Part shown: one piece after another, positions 1 to 10,487 of the stretch | Layout: each line of letters starts with the position of its first letter | How positions within the stretch are numbered: the first letter of the stretch is position 1 | Source: Mycolicibacterium duvalii | Lineage (GTDB): Bacteria > Actinomycetota > Actinomycetes > Mycobacteriales > Mycobacteriaceae | Direction of reading: 5' to 3' | DNA length: 64,000 bases | NCBI RefSeq assembly: GCF_010726645.1 | Contig: NZ_AP022563.1 | Location: 5,332,001 to 5,396,000 of the forward strand | Notes under the pieces: model-generated | What the model saw: the letters and a program-made list of their open reading frames with translations, nothing else | The model's database searches: none | Told to the model about the DNA's origin: nothing | Translations under genes and position numbers: made by a program

Positions 1-3000
1 CCGATCGTCGAGGTGCCACCCGTCGTGGTGGTGACCCCGGTCGCTACCGGTCTGGTCGGTACTGCGGTCCGGGTCAGCCCGGTGGTGGTCATCACCGATC
101 TGGATTCCGAGGAGATCACCTCGGCCACCGTCACCGTCAACGATGCGGCTGCCGACGATGTGTTGAGCTGGGGCGACCTGCCCACCGGTGTCTCGGCCGC
201 GGTCGGCGAGGACGGGGTGGTCACGTTCACCGGTGCCGCCTCCGCGGCGGCGTATCAACAACTGCTGCAGACGGTGACGCTGACCTCCGAGGACATCGGA
301 GTCAAGACCGTGTCTTTCGCGGTGATCGATGACCAAGGTAAGACGAACGTGACGCCGGCTGCCACGGTCGTGACGATCGTCGGTCTGCCGGTCGAGGTGC
401 CCCCGCTGGTGGTGGTGTCGCCGGTGGCCGCCGGCCGGGTCGACGGCCCGATCAGGGTCAGCCCGATCGTCGTGATCACCGATGTCGACTCCGATGTCCT
501 GACGTCGGCGACGGTGCGCATCACCGATCCGAGTGCGGACGACTCGCTGGGATGGGGGACGCTGCCGCCCGGCATGACGGTCACCACCGGGGACGGTTGG
601 GTGACTTTCACCGGTGACGCGTCAGCGGAGGCCTATCAGGAGTTGCTGGCCTCCGTCACGCTGACCTCCGCGGCGCCGGGTCTGAAGGCGGTGGCGTTCT
701 CCGTGGTTGACGACGACGGCAACGCCAGCTCGGTGCCGGCGCGCACCGCGGTCACGGTGCTGGGCCTACCCGTCGACGTGCCGCCTCTGATCGTCGTCAC
801 CCCGGTTGCCACCGGGACTGCCGGGGCGCCGATCACGGTGAGCCCGATCGTGGTGATCACCGATCTGGATTCCGACCTACTCGACTCTGCCACAGTGACT
901 CTCAACGACGTCGACGACGGCGACGTGCTCGGCTACGGAACGCTGCCCACCGGGGTGTCCGCCACCTACGACGACGGTGTGTTGACGTTCACCGGTGAGG
1001 CCTCGCTCGCCGATTACCAACAGCTGCTGCGAACCGTGACATTGACCTCGCCCGCGGCCGGCCTCAAGTCGGTGTCCTTCACGGTCACCGATGTCGAGGG
1101 CAACGCGAGTTCGGTGCCGGCGGCCACGGTGGTGACAGTGCTGGGTCTGCCGGTCGACGTGCCGCCGTTGGTGGTGGTGTCACCGGTGGCGGCCGGCGTG
1201 GCCGGCTCCGCGATCAGGATCAGCCCGATCGTGGTGATCACCGACCTGGACTCAGGCGACCTCCGTTCTGCGACAGTGACACTCGCCGGCGCGGAAGAAG
1301 CCGATGTCTTCGGCTACGGTCCGCTGCCGACGAATGTGTCGGCGGGTTACGTCGACGGGGTGCTCACCTTCACCGGCGACGCCTCGGTTGCCGACTACCA
1401 GGCGCTGCTGGCGTCGGTGACGTTGACCTCGCCGGACGCAGGCCTGAAGACGATCAGCTTCTCGGTCACCGATGTCGACGGCAACACCAGCACGGTGCCG
1501 GCCGGCACGGTGGTGACGGTGGTCGGCCTACCGGTGACGGAGATTGCTCCGGTGGTGCTTGTCACCCCGGTGGCGGCCGGGGTCGTCGGATCGTCCGTCT
1601 CGGTGAGCCCGATCGTGGTGATCACCGACCTGGACTCAGATCAGTTGCATGCTGCGACCGTCACTTTGGAAGAAGCGCAGCCCGGCGATGCACTCGGGTT
1701 CACCGCCGCGTTGCCGACGGGCGTCGCTGCCGGCTACTCCGACGGCGTGCTGACCTTCACCGGTGGCGCCTCGGTCGAAGAGTACCGACAACTGCTCGCG
1801 TCGGTGACGCTGACCTCCGACACCGCAGGACTGAAGGCGGTCAGCTTCACCGTGACCGATCTGCAGGGCAACACCAGTGTTGTTCCGGCCGCCAGCGTGG
1901 TGACCGTGGTCGGTCTTCCCGGTGTCTCGATCCCTCCGGTGGTCGTGGTGTCGCCGGTGGCCGCCGGGACCGTGGGCAAGCCCACCACCGTCAGCCCGGT
2001 CGTGGTCATCACCGACCTCGATTCGTCCCAACTCGGCTCTGCCACCGTCACTCTCGCCGGTGCGCAGGACGGCGACATCCTGGCCATCGATGCCGGACTG
2101 CCGGACGGGATGCAGGCTGGCTACGCCGACGGTGTGCTGACCCTCACCGGCGCCGCCACCGTGGAACAGTATCGGGCGCTTCTCCAGTCCGTCACGCTGA
2201 CCTCGGTGTCAGCGGGCCTGAAGACGGTCAGCTTCTCCGTCACGGACCTCGACGGAGCCGACAGCCTGGTGGAGGCCGGCACGCTGGTCACCGTGGTCGG
2301 ACTGTCGGCCGACGTGCCGCCGCTGGTGCTCGTCTCGCCGGTGGCGGCTGGTGTCACGGGTTCGGCGATCGTGGTCAGCCCCATCGTCATCATCACCGAT
2401 CCGGACTCCGCGCAACTGCATTCGGCCACCGTGACCGTTGGCGGCGGCACCGCCGACGACGTGCTGGACTTCACCGGCACCCTGCCGAGCGGTGTCGACG
2501 TCAGTTACGGCACCGGGACCCTTACGTTCACCGGGGACGCCTCGGCAGCGGCGTATCAGGCCTTGCTGCAGTCGGTGACGCTGACCTCGGCCGGCGCCGG
2601 GGTGAAGACCGTCAGCTTCTCGCTCACTGACACCGAAGGCGCCACCAGCGTGGTGCCGGCGGGGACCGTGGTCACCGTGGTGGGGGTGCCGGGCGGCCTG
2701 TCGATGGCGCCGGTGGTCGTGGTGACACCGGTGGCGGCGGGCACCGTCGGCGAGCCCACCACGGTCAGCCCCATCGTCCTGATCACCGACCTGGACTCAA
2801 CGGAGATGGACTCGGCCACAGTGACTCTCGCTGACGCCGAGGAGGGCGATGAGCTCGTCGTCGACGCGACACTGCCGTCGGGTGTGGAGGCGTTCTACGC
2901 CGGCGGGGTGCTCACCATCACCGGCACAGCCACCGTCGAGCAGTACCAGCAGATGCTGCAGTCGGTCACGTTGACGACGGTGTCCGCGGGTGTGAAGGCG

Positions 3001-6000
3001 GTGAGTTTCACGGTCACCGATGCCGACGGCGCCACCAGCGCGGTGCTGGCAGGGACGCTGGTCACCATGGTGGGGCTGTCGACCGAGGTGCCCCCGTTGG
3101 TGCTGGTCGCACCGGTTGCGACGGGCATCGCGGGATCGGCGATCAGGGTGAGCCCGATCGTCGTCCTCACCGACCCCGATTCCGACCAGGTGCGTTCTGC
3201 CACCGTCACTCTCGGCACCTTCGGCGCCGGCGACGTGCTGGCTGTCAGCGGGGCACTGCCCTCGGGGGTGCAAGCCGAATACTCCGCGGGAGTGCTGACC
3301 CTGACCGGCAACGCGAGCGTGGCCCAGTACCAGGACCTGCTGCAGAGGGTCACCTTGACCGCGGCCAGTGGCGGCCTGAAGACGGTGAGTTTCGCCGTCA
3401 CCGACGGCGAAGGCAAGACCAGCGTGGTGCCCGCGGGTACTGCGGTGACCGTTGTGGGATTGCTGGACCTGTCCCTGGATCCGGTCGTGGTGGTGTCACC
3501 TGTGGCTGCGGGCACGGTGGGCGACGCGATCACCGTGAGCCCGGTGGTGATCATCACCGACCTCGACTCGACCTTCCTGCGTTCGGCGTCCGTCACCCTC
3601 GACGACCCTGCGGCCGGTGACGTTCTCGGCTACACCGCCGCGCTGCCTTCGGGTGTGGAGGCCGACTACACCGACGGAGTGCTCACCTTCACCGGCACCG
3701 CAACGGTATCTGAGTACGAGGCGCTGCTGGCATCGGTGACGTTGACGTCGGACACCGCGGGTCTGAAGACGGTCAGCTATACCGTCACCGACAGCCTGTT
3801 CCACGAGAACGCGGTCGCCGCCGTCACCGCGGTGACGGTGTTGGGTCTTCCGGAAACCGACATCCCGCCGGTGGTGGTGGTGTCTCTGGTCGCCGCCGGT
3901 GCCGTCGGGCGGGCGATCCGGATCAGCCCGCTGACGGTCATCAGGGACTTGGACTCGGCCCAGTTAACCTCTGCCACCGTGACTTTGACCGACCCCGACG
4001 GCGGTGACGTGCTCGACCTCGACGCCGAGGTGCCGGACGGAATGCAGGTCGACTATGCCGACGGGGTCCTGACGCTCAGCGGAACCGCCAGCGTGGAGCA
4101 GTACCAGACACTGCTGCGGTCGGTGACCCTGACCTCGACGACAGCCGGTGTGCAGACCGTCTCCTTCGCGGTGACCGATCTCGGCGGGACCACCAGCGTC
4201 CTGCCCGCGATCACGGCGGTTACGGTGGTCGGGGTGCCGGCGACGTCGTTCGCGCCGGTGGTGGTGGCGTCCCCGGTCGCAGCGGGCACCACCGGTTCGA
4301 CGATCGCGGTCAGCCCGGTTCTGGTGATCGCTGACGTCGACTCCGAAACCCTCACCTCCGCGACCGTGACCATCGAGGGCTATCAGGACGGCGATGTCCT
4401 CGATTTCGACCCCGCCCTTGCCCCAGACATCCTGGGCAGCTACGCCAACGGACTGCTGACCTTCAGCGGGGATGCCTCGGTTGCCGACTACCAGGCGCTG
4501 CTGCGGTCGGTGACAGTGACGTCGACCGACCCGGGCATCCGCACGGTCAGCTTCGAGGTCACCGACGCCGGGGGCGCCGCCAACGTGGTACCGGCGGCAA
4601 CCGTGGTGACGGTGGTCGGCGTCGCCGGGGTGTCACTTCCTCCGCTGGTCGTCGCGTCGCCGGTGGCTGCCGGCAGAACGGGCACCCCGATCACGGTGAG
4701 CCCGGTGCTCGTCGTCACCGACGTCGACTCGGCCCTGCTCGGTTCGGCGGCGGTGACCATCGACGACTATCAGGCCGGCGACCTTCTGGACTTCGACGCG
4801 GCGCTGGCCGATGGGCTGCTGGCCGACTACACCGACGGCGTACTGACATTCACCGGCGACGCTTCGGCCGGGGACTATCAGGCGCTGCTGCGGTCGGTGA
4901 CGTTGACCTCTGCCGGTGCCGGCATCAAGACGGTGAGCTTCACGGTCACCGACCTCGAGGGCACATCCAGCATCCTGCCGGCGGTCACCGCGGTGACCGT
5001 GGTCGGCGCGCCCACCGTGTCGCTCGCGCCGGTCGTCGTCGTCACCCCGGTGGCCGTCGGTGTGGTTGGTGACGCGATCACGGTCAGCCCGATCGCGGTC
5101 ATCACCGACCTGGACTCGGATGGCTTGCAGTCGGCGACGGTTCGAGTGGTGAACGCGGCTGACACAGATGTGCTGAGCTTCGACGGCACGTTGCCGAGTG
5201 GGGTGACCGTCGAGTACGCCGCCGGGGAGGTGACGTTCACGGGGCCGGCGGCGGCCGGTGACTACCAGAACCTGCTTGCCGCCGTGTCTTTGACGTCACA
5301 GACGTCGGGGCTGAAGACCGTCAGCTTCACGGTCACCGATCTCGAAGGCCGTGTCAGCACGGTGCCCGCGGCGACGGTGGTCACGGTCGTCGGTGTGCCC
5401 GACGTCTCGATCGCACCCGTGGTGGTGGTGTCACCGGTGGCCGCGGGCAGTGTCGGCGCGCCCATCACCATCAGCCCCGTGGTGGTGATCACCGACCTCG
5501 ACTCCGACGATCTGCAGTCGGCCACCGTGACGGTGGGCGGCGCGGTCGACGGAGATGTTATGAGCTACAACGGAACTCTGCCCGACGGCATCGACGTCGA
5601 TTACACCGACGGCGTTCTGACCTTCACCGGTAATGCGACGGTCGAGCAGTACCGTTCACTGTTGGAGGCGGTGACCCTGACTTCCACCGCCGAGGGTGTC
5701 AAGACGCTCAGCTTCGCAGTCACTGATGCCGAAGGTGTCGCGAGTGCGCTGCCCGCGGGCACGGTGGTGACCGTGGTGGGGCTGCCCGAGCTTCTGATCG
5801 CGCCGGTCGTGGTGGTCTCGCCGGTGGCGGCGGGTGTGGCCGGGTCGGCCATCACCGTCAGTCCCGTTCTGGCGATCACCGACCTGGACTCCGGGATCAT
5901 CCGTTCTGCAACGGTGACGGTGGCCGGCGCCGGGGTCGGGGATGAGCTCGACTACACCGGCACCCTCCCGCCGGACGTGGTCGCCAGTGCTGTCGACGGA

Positions 6001-9000
6001 ACGCTGACCTTTACCGGCAACGCCACCGTCGCCGAATACCAGGCCCTGTTGGCGACCGTCACGCTGACCTCGACGACCCCGGGCGTCAAGGCGGTCAGCT
6101 TCACGGTCACCGACATCGATACCAACACCAGCACGGTCGCGGCCACCACGATGGTCACCGTGGTGGACGCACCGCTCGACGCACCGCCGCTGGTGGTGGT
6201 GCGACCGGCCACGGCGGGCACGGTCGGTGATGCGATCCTGGTGAGCCCGATCGTGGTGATCACCGACCTCGACTCGTCGCACCTCGGGTTGGCTACTGTC
6301 ACCGTCGAGGACTGGGCCGCCGACGACGTGTTGGGCTACACCGCCGCGCTGGTGCCGCAGAATGTCGACGCCGACTTCACCGGTGGAGTGCTGACGTTCA
6401 CCGGGGACGCCACGGTGGCCGAGTACCAGGCTCTGTTGGCGTCGGTGACGTTGACCTCGCAGGCCCCCGGTCTCAAAGCCGTCAGCTTCACCGTCACCGA
6501 TGCGCAGGACAACGTCAGCACCCTGCCGGCCGGTACCGTCGTGACTGTCGCAGCGCTGCCGGTCGCGGTCGCGCCCCTGGTGGTGGTACTGCCGACCGCC
6601 GTCGGCGCCGTCGGCGAGGCGACCACCGTCAGTCCGGTTGTCGTGATCGCCGACCTCGACTCGTCGCACCTCGGCTCTGCCACAGTCACCGTCGAGGACT
6701 GGGCCGCCGACGACGTGTTGGGCTACACCGCCGCGCTGGTGCCGCAGAATGTCGACGCCGACTTCACCGGTGGAGTGCTGACGTTCACCGGGGACGCCAC
6801 GGTGGCCGAGTACCAGGCCCTGTTGGCGTCGGTGACGTTGACCTCGCAGACCGCCGGCCTGAAGGAGATCACCTTCACCGTCGTCGACGCCGAGACCACC
6901 GCGAGCACGGTCCCGGCGGGCACTGTGGTCACGGTGGTCGGTCTGCAGAGCCCGGTGGCGCCGCTGGTACTCGTCGCACCGCTGACCACCGGCACCGTCG
7001 GTCAGGCGATCACGGTGAGCCCCACCGTGGCGATCGGGGATCTGGACTCCGACCAACTGGAGTCGGCCGGCGTCACAATCGAGAACTACACGGCCGGCGA
7101 TACGTTGAGCTTCACTGCCGTTCTCCCCGAGGGTGTCGATGTGGAAAACCTCGACGGCGTGTTGACGTTCACCGGTCCGGCATCGATCGACCAGTACCGC
7201 GCACTGTTGGCGTCGGTGAAGCTGACGTCGACAGCTACCGGACTGAAGTCGGTGAGCTTCACCGTCACCGACGCCGAAGGCAACGTGAACACCGTGCCGG
7301 CCGGCACCGTGGTGACGGTCGTGGGACTGCCCACCGAGGTGGCTCCGCTCGTTGTGGTGACCCCGGTCATCGCCGGGGCCGTCGGTGACACGATCACAGT
7401 CAGCCCGACCGTGTTGATCTCCGACCTGGATTCCGAGGAGATCGACTCGGCGACAGTCACCGTGGGGAACTGGCAAGCCGGTGACGTGCTCGGCTTCACC
7501 GCAGCCCTGCCGGCAACAGTGGACGCCAACCTCGTCGACGGTGTGCTCACCTTCGCCGGGCCGGCCTCGTTGACGGAGTACCGAGCGCTGTTGGAGTCGG
7601 TGACGTTGACGTCGGCGTCGGCGGGCCTGAAGACGATCTCGTTCGCCGTCGTCGATGGGGAACTCAACGAAAGTGCCGTTCCCGCCTCGACGGTCGTGAC
7701 GGTGGCCGAGGTGCCGACAGAGGTGGCTCCTCTCGTCCTCGTGACGCCTGTGGCCACCGGGAGCATCGGCGACGCGATCACGGTGAGCCCGACGGTGGCG
7801 ATCTCGGATCTGGATTCGGAGCAGATCGACCGGGCGACGGTGACGATCGAAAACCTCTCCGCGGGCGACGTGCTCGGCTACACCGCGGCGCTTCCCACCG
7901 ACGTCGACGCCGTCATCGCCGGGGGTGTGCTCACGTTCACCGGGCCGGCCTCGTTGGCCGAGTACCGAGCGCTGTTGGAGTCGGTGACGATGACCGCGTC
8001 CGCGCCGGGGCTCAAAGCGATCAGCTTCACGGTCACCGACGCCGACGGCAACGTCAGTGCCGTCCCGGCGACCACGGTGGTCACCGTGGTCGGCCTGCCG
8101 ACCCAGGTGACGCCGCTCGTCATCGTCACACCGGCGGTCGGTGGCACCGTCGATGAGCCGATCACCGTCAGCCCGATCGTCGTCATCTCCGATCTCGATT
8201 CCGACGAACTCGAATCGGCGACAGTCACGATCGGCAACCTCGCGGGGGGCGACGTGCTCGGCTTCACCGCGAGCCTGCCCGGCGGCATCGACGCGAACAT
8301 CGTCGACGGCGTCCTGACCTTCAGCGGGACCGCTTCGGTGGCGACGTATCAGCAACTGCTGCAATCGGTTACATTGACGTCGACGACGCCCGGCTTGAGA
8401 GCGGTCAGCTTCACGGTCACCGATGCCGACAATAACGAAAGTGACGTGCTCGCGACCACCGTGGTCACCGTGCTGGGACTGCCGACGGCGGCTGACCCGC
8501 TGGTGCTGACCTCGCTGGTCAGCGTGAACTACACCGCGGGCGCGGCCGGTGCCACAGTGGACCCCGGACTCCTGGTGCTCGACGCTGATTCGGAGATCAT
8601 CACCGGCGCCACAGTGACGATCGTCAGCCCCGGCGCCGACGACACACTGAGTTTCGGCCCGACTCCGGAGGGGGTGACGGGGACCTTCAGCGACGGGGTG
8701 CTCACCTTCGACGGCGATGCCTCCGTCGCCGACTACCAGGCGCTCCTACGGTCGGTGACGTTCTCGACCGGCTCGTCAGCGCTGGCCGCAATTCGGACCA
8801 TCACGTTCACCGTGACCGATGACCAACAGGGCGTAAGCGCACCGGGAATGGTGGCAGTCACCATCGCGGCCCTGCCCGTGCTTGCAACACCGGTCGTGGT
8901 GACCTCGCTGGCGAGCATCGACTACACAGCCGGTGAATCGGCCAAGCAGGTGGACCCGAACCTGCTGCTGCTCGACGCGGATTCGTCCGAGATCTCCGGA

Positions 9001-10473
9001 GCGGTGATACGGATCGTCGGTGGGGCAGCGGCAGGGGAGAGCCTGGGCTTCACCATGCCGAGTGGCGTCGACCTGGACTACACCTATGACGCCGGCGTGC
9101 TCACATTCACCGAGACCGCGTCGAAAGCCGTGTACCAGGAGCTGCTGCGCTCGATCACCTTCACCGCGGACACCGACGCGCTGGCGACCATCAAATCCAT
9201 CTCCTTCGTCGTGACCGACGCCGAAAACAACACCAGTAACACCGGTTTGGTCGCCGTGACGATCGTCAAGGCACCGCTGAACGTCGCGCCTCTCGTGGTG
9301 ACGTCGGTGGTGAACGTCAACTACACGGCCGGCAACGCAGCGACCGACGTCGACCCCGGACTGACCTTGCTGGATCTGGACTCCGACGCCCTCAGCGGTG
9401 CCACGGCGACGATCTCGGGGGGCTTCGCCTCCGGCGACACCCTGACCTTCGACGAAACGCTTGCCGCTCAGCTCGGCATCACCGGCAGTTACAACTCCGA
9501 TGCCGGTGTTCTGACGTTCACGAACGCCGTAGCGATCGAGGACTACCAGCAACTGCTGCGGTCGGTGCAGCTGTCGACCGGTTCCGCAGCGCTGGCGGCG
9601 ATCAAGACGGTGTCATTCCAGGTGACCGATCGCCAAGGAGCCACGAGTCTTCCTGGCTCGGTCGCGGTGACCGTATTGGCTGCGCCGAGCAACATAGCGC
9701 CCCTGGTCGCGACGATACCGGTGGGACCTGTATACACCGCCGGCAATACTGCGGTGGCGGTGAATCCGCTGTTGACAGTGGCCGACCTGGACTCCGATAA
9801 CCTGACAGGTGCGGTCGTGGAGATCTCGGGCGGGTTCGCTGAGGGGGATGTGCTGACCTTCACCCCGCCGGAGGGTAGTCAGATCTCCGGGCTCGATTTC
9901 GACTCGGAAACAGGGAGATTGACGATCGTCGGGCCGGGAACCCTTGAGCAGTACCAAGAGGCTCTCCGTTCGGTGCGCTTCGCCTCGAGTGGTCCATCGT
10001 TGGCTTCCATCAAGACGATCACTTTCACCGTGACCGATGAGCACGGTGCTACTAGCGTGCCCGGGCTGGTAACACTCACGGTGGTGGCAAATACCCCGCC
10101 GCTTCTCACGACGGCGCTGCCGGTCAGCACCTATAGCCGCGTTCTCGGAGGATTGCTGACGCTGAGCCCGTTGACCACCATCGTCGACGACTCATCGTTC
10201 CTGACCAGCGCGACAGTCACCATCGGCGGCGCGCATAGCAACGACCAGTTGGACTTCACCCCAACCGGCGATATCGACGGCTCCTATCAAGACAGTGTGC
10301 TGACGCTTTCAGGGCAGGGAACGGTTGCCGAATACGTGCAGGTTCTTCGGTCCGTGACCTTCGAGACCTCAGGCCTGGCGTTGCTCGGTGTCCGCACGAT
10401 CACGTTCCAGGTGGTGGATCTGCAGGGACTGCCCAGCAATGAGTCCGTGCTGCTGTTGACGATTGTTCTGTAG
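1..10473 (+). CDS. Giant tandem-repeat surface or secreted protein (5' end outside window)
   Basis: The frame is open from base 1 and ends at a TAG at 10471-10473. The first in-window GTG (13) lies inside a repeat, so the true start is upstream. The visible part, about 3,490 residues, is 27 consecutive repeats of roughly 127-129 residues with no other domain. Each repeat runs from a PP(V/L)VVV(S/T)PVAAG-like strand through a TDLDS motif, GDVLG(Y/F), DGVLTFTG and YQ(A/Q)LL(A/Q)SVTLTS to VSFTVTD and a TVVTVVGLP linker. This pattern resembles cadherin-like or Ig-like repeats of large bacterial adhesins; the DxDS motif could bind calcium (inference). There is no Cys, sortase motif or C-terminal membrane anchor in the visible part. 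The gene at 12600 carries related repeats behind an export leader, so export is likely here too. Function is unknown; adhesion or biofilm is a guess. Confidence 0.85.
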   Translation, partial: PIVEVPPVVVVTPVATGLVGTAVRVSPVVVITDLDSEEITSATVTVNDAAADDVLSWGDLPTGVSAAVGEDGVVTFTGAASAAAYQQLLQTVTLTSEDIGVKTVSFAVIDDQGKTNVTPAATVVTIVGLPVEVPPLVVVSPVAAGRVDGPIRVSPIVVITDVDSDVLTSATVRITDPSADDSLGWGTLPPGMTVTTGDGWVTFTGDASAEAYQELLASVTLTSAAPGLKAVAFSVVDDDGNASSVPARTAVTVLGLPVDVPPLIVVTPVATGTAGAPITVSPIVVITDLDSDLLDSATVTLNDVDDGDVLGYGTLPTGVSATYDDGVLTFTGEASLADYQQLLRTVTLTSPAAGLKSVSFTVTDVEGNASSVPAATVVTVLGLPVDVPPLVVVSPVAAGVAGSAIRISPIVVITDLDSGDLRSATVTLAGAEEADVFGYGPLPTNVSAGYVDGVLTFTGDASVADYQALLASVTLTSPDAGLKTISFSVTDVDGNTSTVPAGTVVTVVGLPVTEIAPVVLVTPVAAGVVGSSVSVSPIVVITDLDSDQLHAATVTLEEAQPGDALGFTAALPTGVAAGYSDGVLTFTGGASVEEYRQLLASVTLTSDTAGLKAVSFTVTDLQGNTSVVPAASVVTVVGLPGVSIPPVVVVSPVAAGTVGKPTTVSPVVVITDLDSSQLGSATVTLAGAQDGDILAIDAGLPDGMQAGYADGVLTLTGAATVEQYRALLQSVTLTSVSAGLKTVSFSVTDLDGADSLVEAGTLVTVVGLSADVPPLVLVSPVAAGVTGSAIVVSPIVIITDPDSAQLHSATVTVGGGTADDVLDFTGTLPSGVDVSYGTGTLTFTGDASAAAYQALLQSVTLTSAGAGVKTVSFSLTDTEGATSVVPAGTVVTVVGVPGGLSMAPVVVVTPVAAGTVGEPTTVSPIVLITDLDSTEMDSATVTLADAEEGDELVVDATLPSGVEAFYAGGVLTITGTATVEQYQQMLQSVTLTTVSAGVKAVSFTVTDADGATSAVLAGTLVTMVGLSTEVPPLVLVAPVATGIAGSAIRVSPIVVLTDPDSDQVRSATVTLGTFGAGDVLAVSGALPSGVQAEYSAGVLTLTGNASVAQYQDLLQRVTLTAASGGLKTVSFAVTDGEGKTSVVPAGTAVTVVGLLDLSLDPVVVVSPVAAGTVGDAITVSPVVIITDLDSTFLRSASVTLDDPAAGDVLGYTAALPSGVEADYTDGVLTFTGTATVSEYEALLASVTLTSDTAGLKTVSYTVTDSLFHENAVAAVTAVTVLGLPETDIPPVVVVSLVAAGAVGRAIRISPLTVIRDLDSAQLTSATVTLTDPDGGDVLDLDAEVPDGMQVDYADGVLTLSGTASVEQYQTLLRSVTLTSTTAGVQTVSFAVTDLGGTTSVLPAITAVTVVGVPATSFAPVVVASPVAAGTTGSTIAVSPVLVIADVDSETLTSATVTIEGYQDGDVLDFDPALAPDILGSYANGLLTFSGDASVADYQALLRSVTVTSTDPGIRTVSFEVTDAGGAANVVPAATVVTVVGVAGVSLPPLVVASPVAAGRTGTPITVSPVLVVTDVDSALLGSAAVTIDDYQAGDLLDFDAALADGLLADYTDGVLTFTGDASAGDYQALLRSVTLTSAGAGIKTVSFTVTDLEGTSSILPAVTAVTVVGAPTVSLAPVVVVTPVAVGVVGDAITVSPIAVITDLDSDGLQSATVRVVNAADTDVLSFDGTLPSGVTVEYAAGEVTFTGPAAAGDYQNLLAAVSLTSQTSGLKTVSFTVTDLEGRVSTVPAATVVTVVGVPDVSIAPVVVVSPVAAGSVGAPITISPVVVITDLDSDDLQSATVTVGGAVDGDVMSYNGTLPDGIDVDYTDGVLTFTGNATVEQYRSLLEAVTLTSTAEGVKTLSFAVTDAEGVASALPAGTVVTVVGLPELLIAPVVVVSPVAAGVAGSAITVSPVLAITDLDSGIIRSATVTVAGAGVGDELDYTGTLPPDVVASAVDGTLTFTGNATVAEYQALLATVTLTSTTPGVKAVSFTVTDIDTNTSTVAATTMVTVVDAPLDAPPLVVVRPATAGTVGDAILVSPIVVITDLDSSHLGLATVTVEDWAADDVLGYTAALVPQNVDADFTGGVLTFTGDATVAEYQALLASVTLTSQAPGLKAVSFTVTDAQDNVSTLPAGTVVTVAALPVAVAPLVVVLPTAVGAVGEATTVSPVVVIADLDSSHLGSATVTVEDWAADDVLGYTAALVPQNVDADFTGGVLTFTGDATVAEYQALLASVTLTSQTAGLKEITFTVVDAETTASTVPAGTVVTVVGLQSPVAPLVLVAPLTTGTVGQAITVSPTVAIGDLDSDQLESAGVTIENYTAGDTLSFTAVLPEGVDVENLDGVLTFTGPASIDQYRALLASVKLTSTATGLKSVSFTVTDAEGNVNTVPAGTVVTVVGLPTEVAPLVVVTPVIAGAVGDTITVSPTVLISDLDSEEIDSATVTVGNWQAGDVLGFTAALPATVDANLVDGVLTFAGPASLTEYRALLESVTLTSASAGLKTISFAVVDGELNESAVPASTVVTVAEVPTEVAPLVLVTPVATGSIGDAITVSPTVAISDLDSEQIDRATVTIENLSAGDVLGYTAALPTDVDAVIAGGVLTFTGPASLAEYRALLESVTMTASAPGLKAISFTVTDADGNVSAVPATTVVTVVGLPTQVTPLVIVTPAVGGTVDEPITVSPIVVISDLDSDELESATVTIGNLAGGDVLGFTASLPGGIDANIVDGVLTFSGTASVATYQQLLQSVTLTSTTPGLRAVSFTVTDADNNESDVLATTVVTVLGLPTAADPLVLTSLVSVNYTAGAAGATVDPGLLVLDADSEIITGATVTIVSPGADDTLSFGPTPEGVTGTFSDGVLTFDGDASVADYQALLRSVTFSTGSSALAAIRTITFTVTDDQQGVSAPGMVAVTIAALPVLATPVVVTSLASIDYTAGESAKQVDPNLLLLDADSSEISGAVIRIVGGAAAGESLGFTMPSGVDLDYTYDAGVLTFTETASKAVYQELLRSITFTADTDALATIKSISFVVTDAENNTSNTGLVAVTIVKAPLNVAPLVVTSVVNVNYTAGNAATDVDPGLTLLDLDSDALSGATATISGGFASGDTLTFDETLAAQLGITGSYNSDAGVLTFTNAVAIEDYQQLLRSVQLSTGSAALAAIKTVSFQVTDRQGATSLPGSVAVTVLAAPSNIAPLVATIPVGPVYTAGNTAVAVNPLLTVADLDSDNLTGAVVEISGGFAEGDVLTFTPPEGSQISGLDFDSETGRLTIVGPGTLEQYQEALRSVRFASSGPSLASIKTITFTVTDEHGATSVPGLVTLTVVANTPPLLTTALPVSTYSRVLGGLLTLSPLTTIVDDSSFLTSATVTIGGAHSNDQLDFTPTGDIDGSYQDSVLTLSGQGTVAEYVQVLRSVTFETSGLALLGVRTITFQVVDLQGLPSNESVLLLTIVL
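13..10400 (+). repeat. 27-copy tandem repeat array, about 381-387 bp per unit
   Basis: Units begin near 13, 397, 778, 1159 and 1543 and continue at the same spacing to the end of the gene. Copies 1-22 are one homogeneous class with a VVV(S/T)PVAAG opening. Copies 23-26, from about 8,490, open with a (N/D)YTAG motif and carry a longer ALAAI(K/R)T(I/V) segment. Copy 27 is the most divergent. Unit length varies slightly around the DGDVL loop. Confidence 0.9.
6265..6856 (+). repeat. Two nearly identical neighbouring repeat cores
   Basis: The stretch 6265-6472 (copy 17) reappears at 6652-6856 (copy 18). From the GTCGAGGACTGGGCC motif through the YQALLASVTLTSQ codons the two are almost base-for-base identical, with a CTC/CCC change near 6432/6819. 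Other neighbouring copies differ at many synonymous sites. This points to a recent local duplication or gene conversion. Confidence 0.85.
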
Positions 10474-10487
10474 CCGCCGATACGGAG

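Noticed and set aside
5656..8364. A 902-codon open frame on the minus strand inside the giant repeat gene
   Set aside because: It is Arg/His/Asp/Gly-rich with no domain, starts and ends mid-repeat, and mirrors the GC3 codon bias and periodicity of the plus-strand repeats.
13..10400. CRISPR array as explanation of the long tandem repeats
   Set aside because: Units are about 384 bp, coding, in frame and diverged. There are no short direct repeats with unique spacers.
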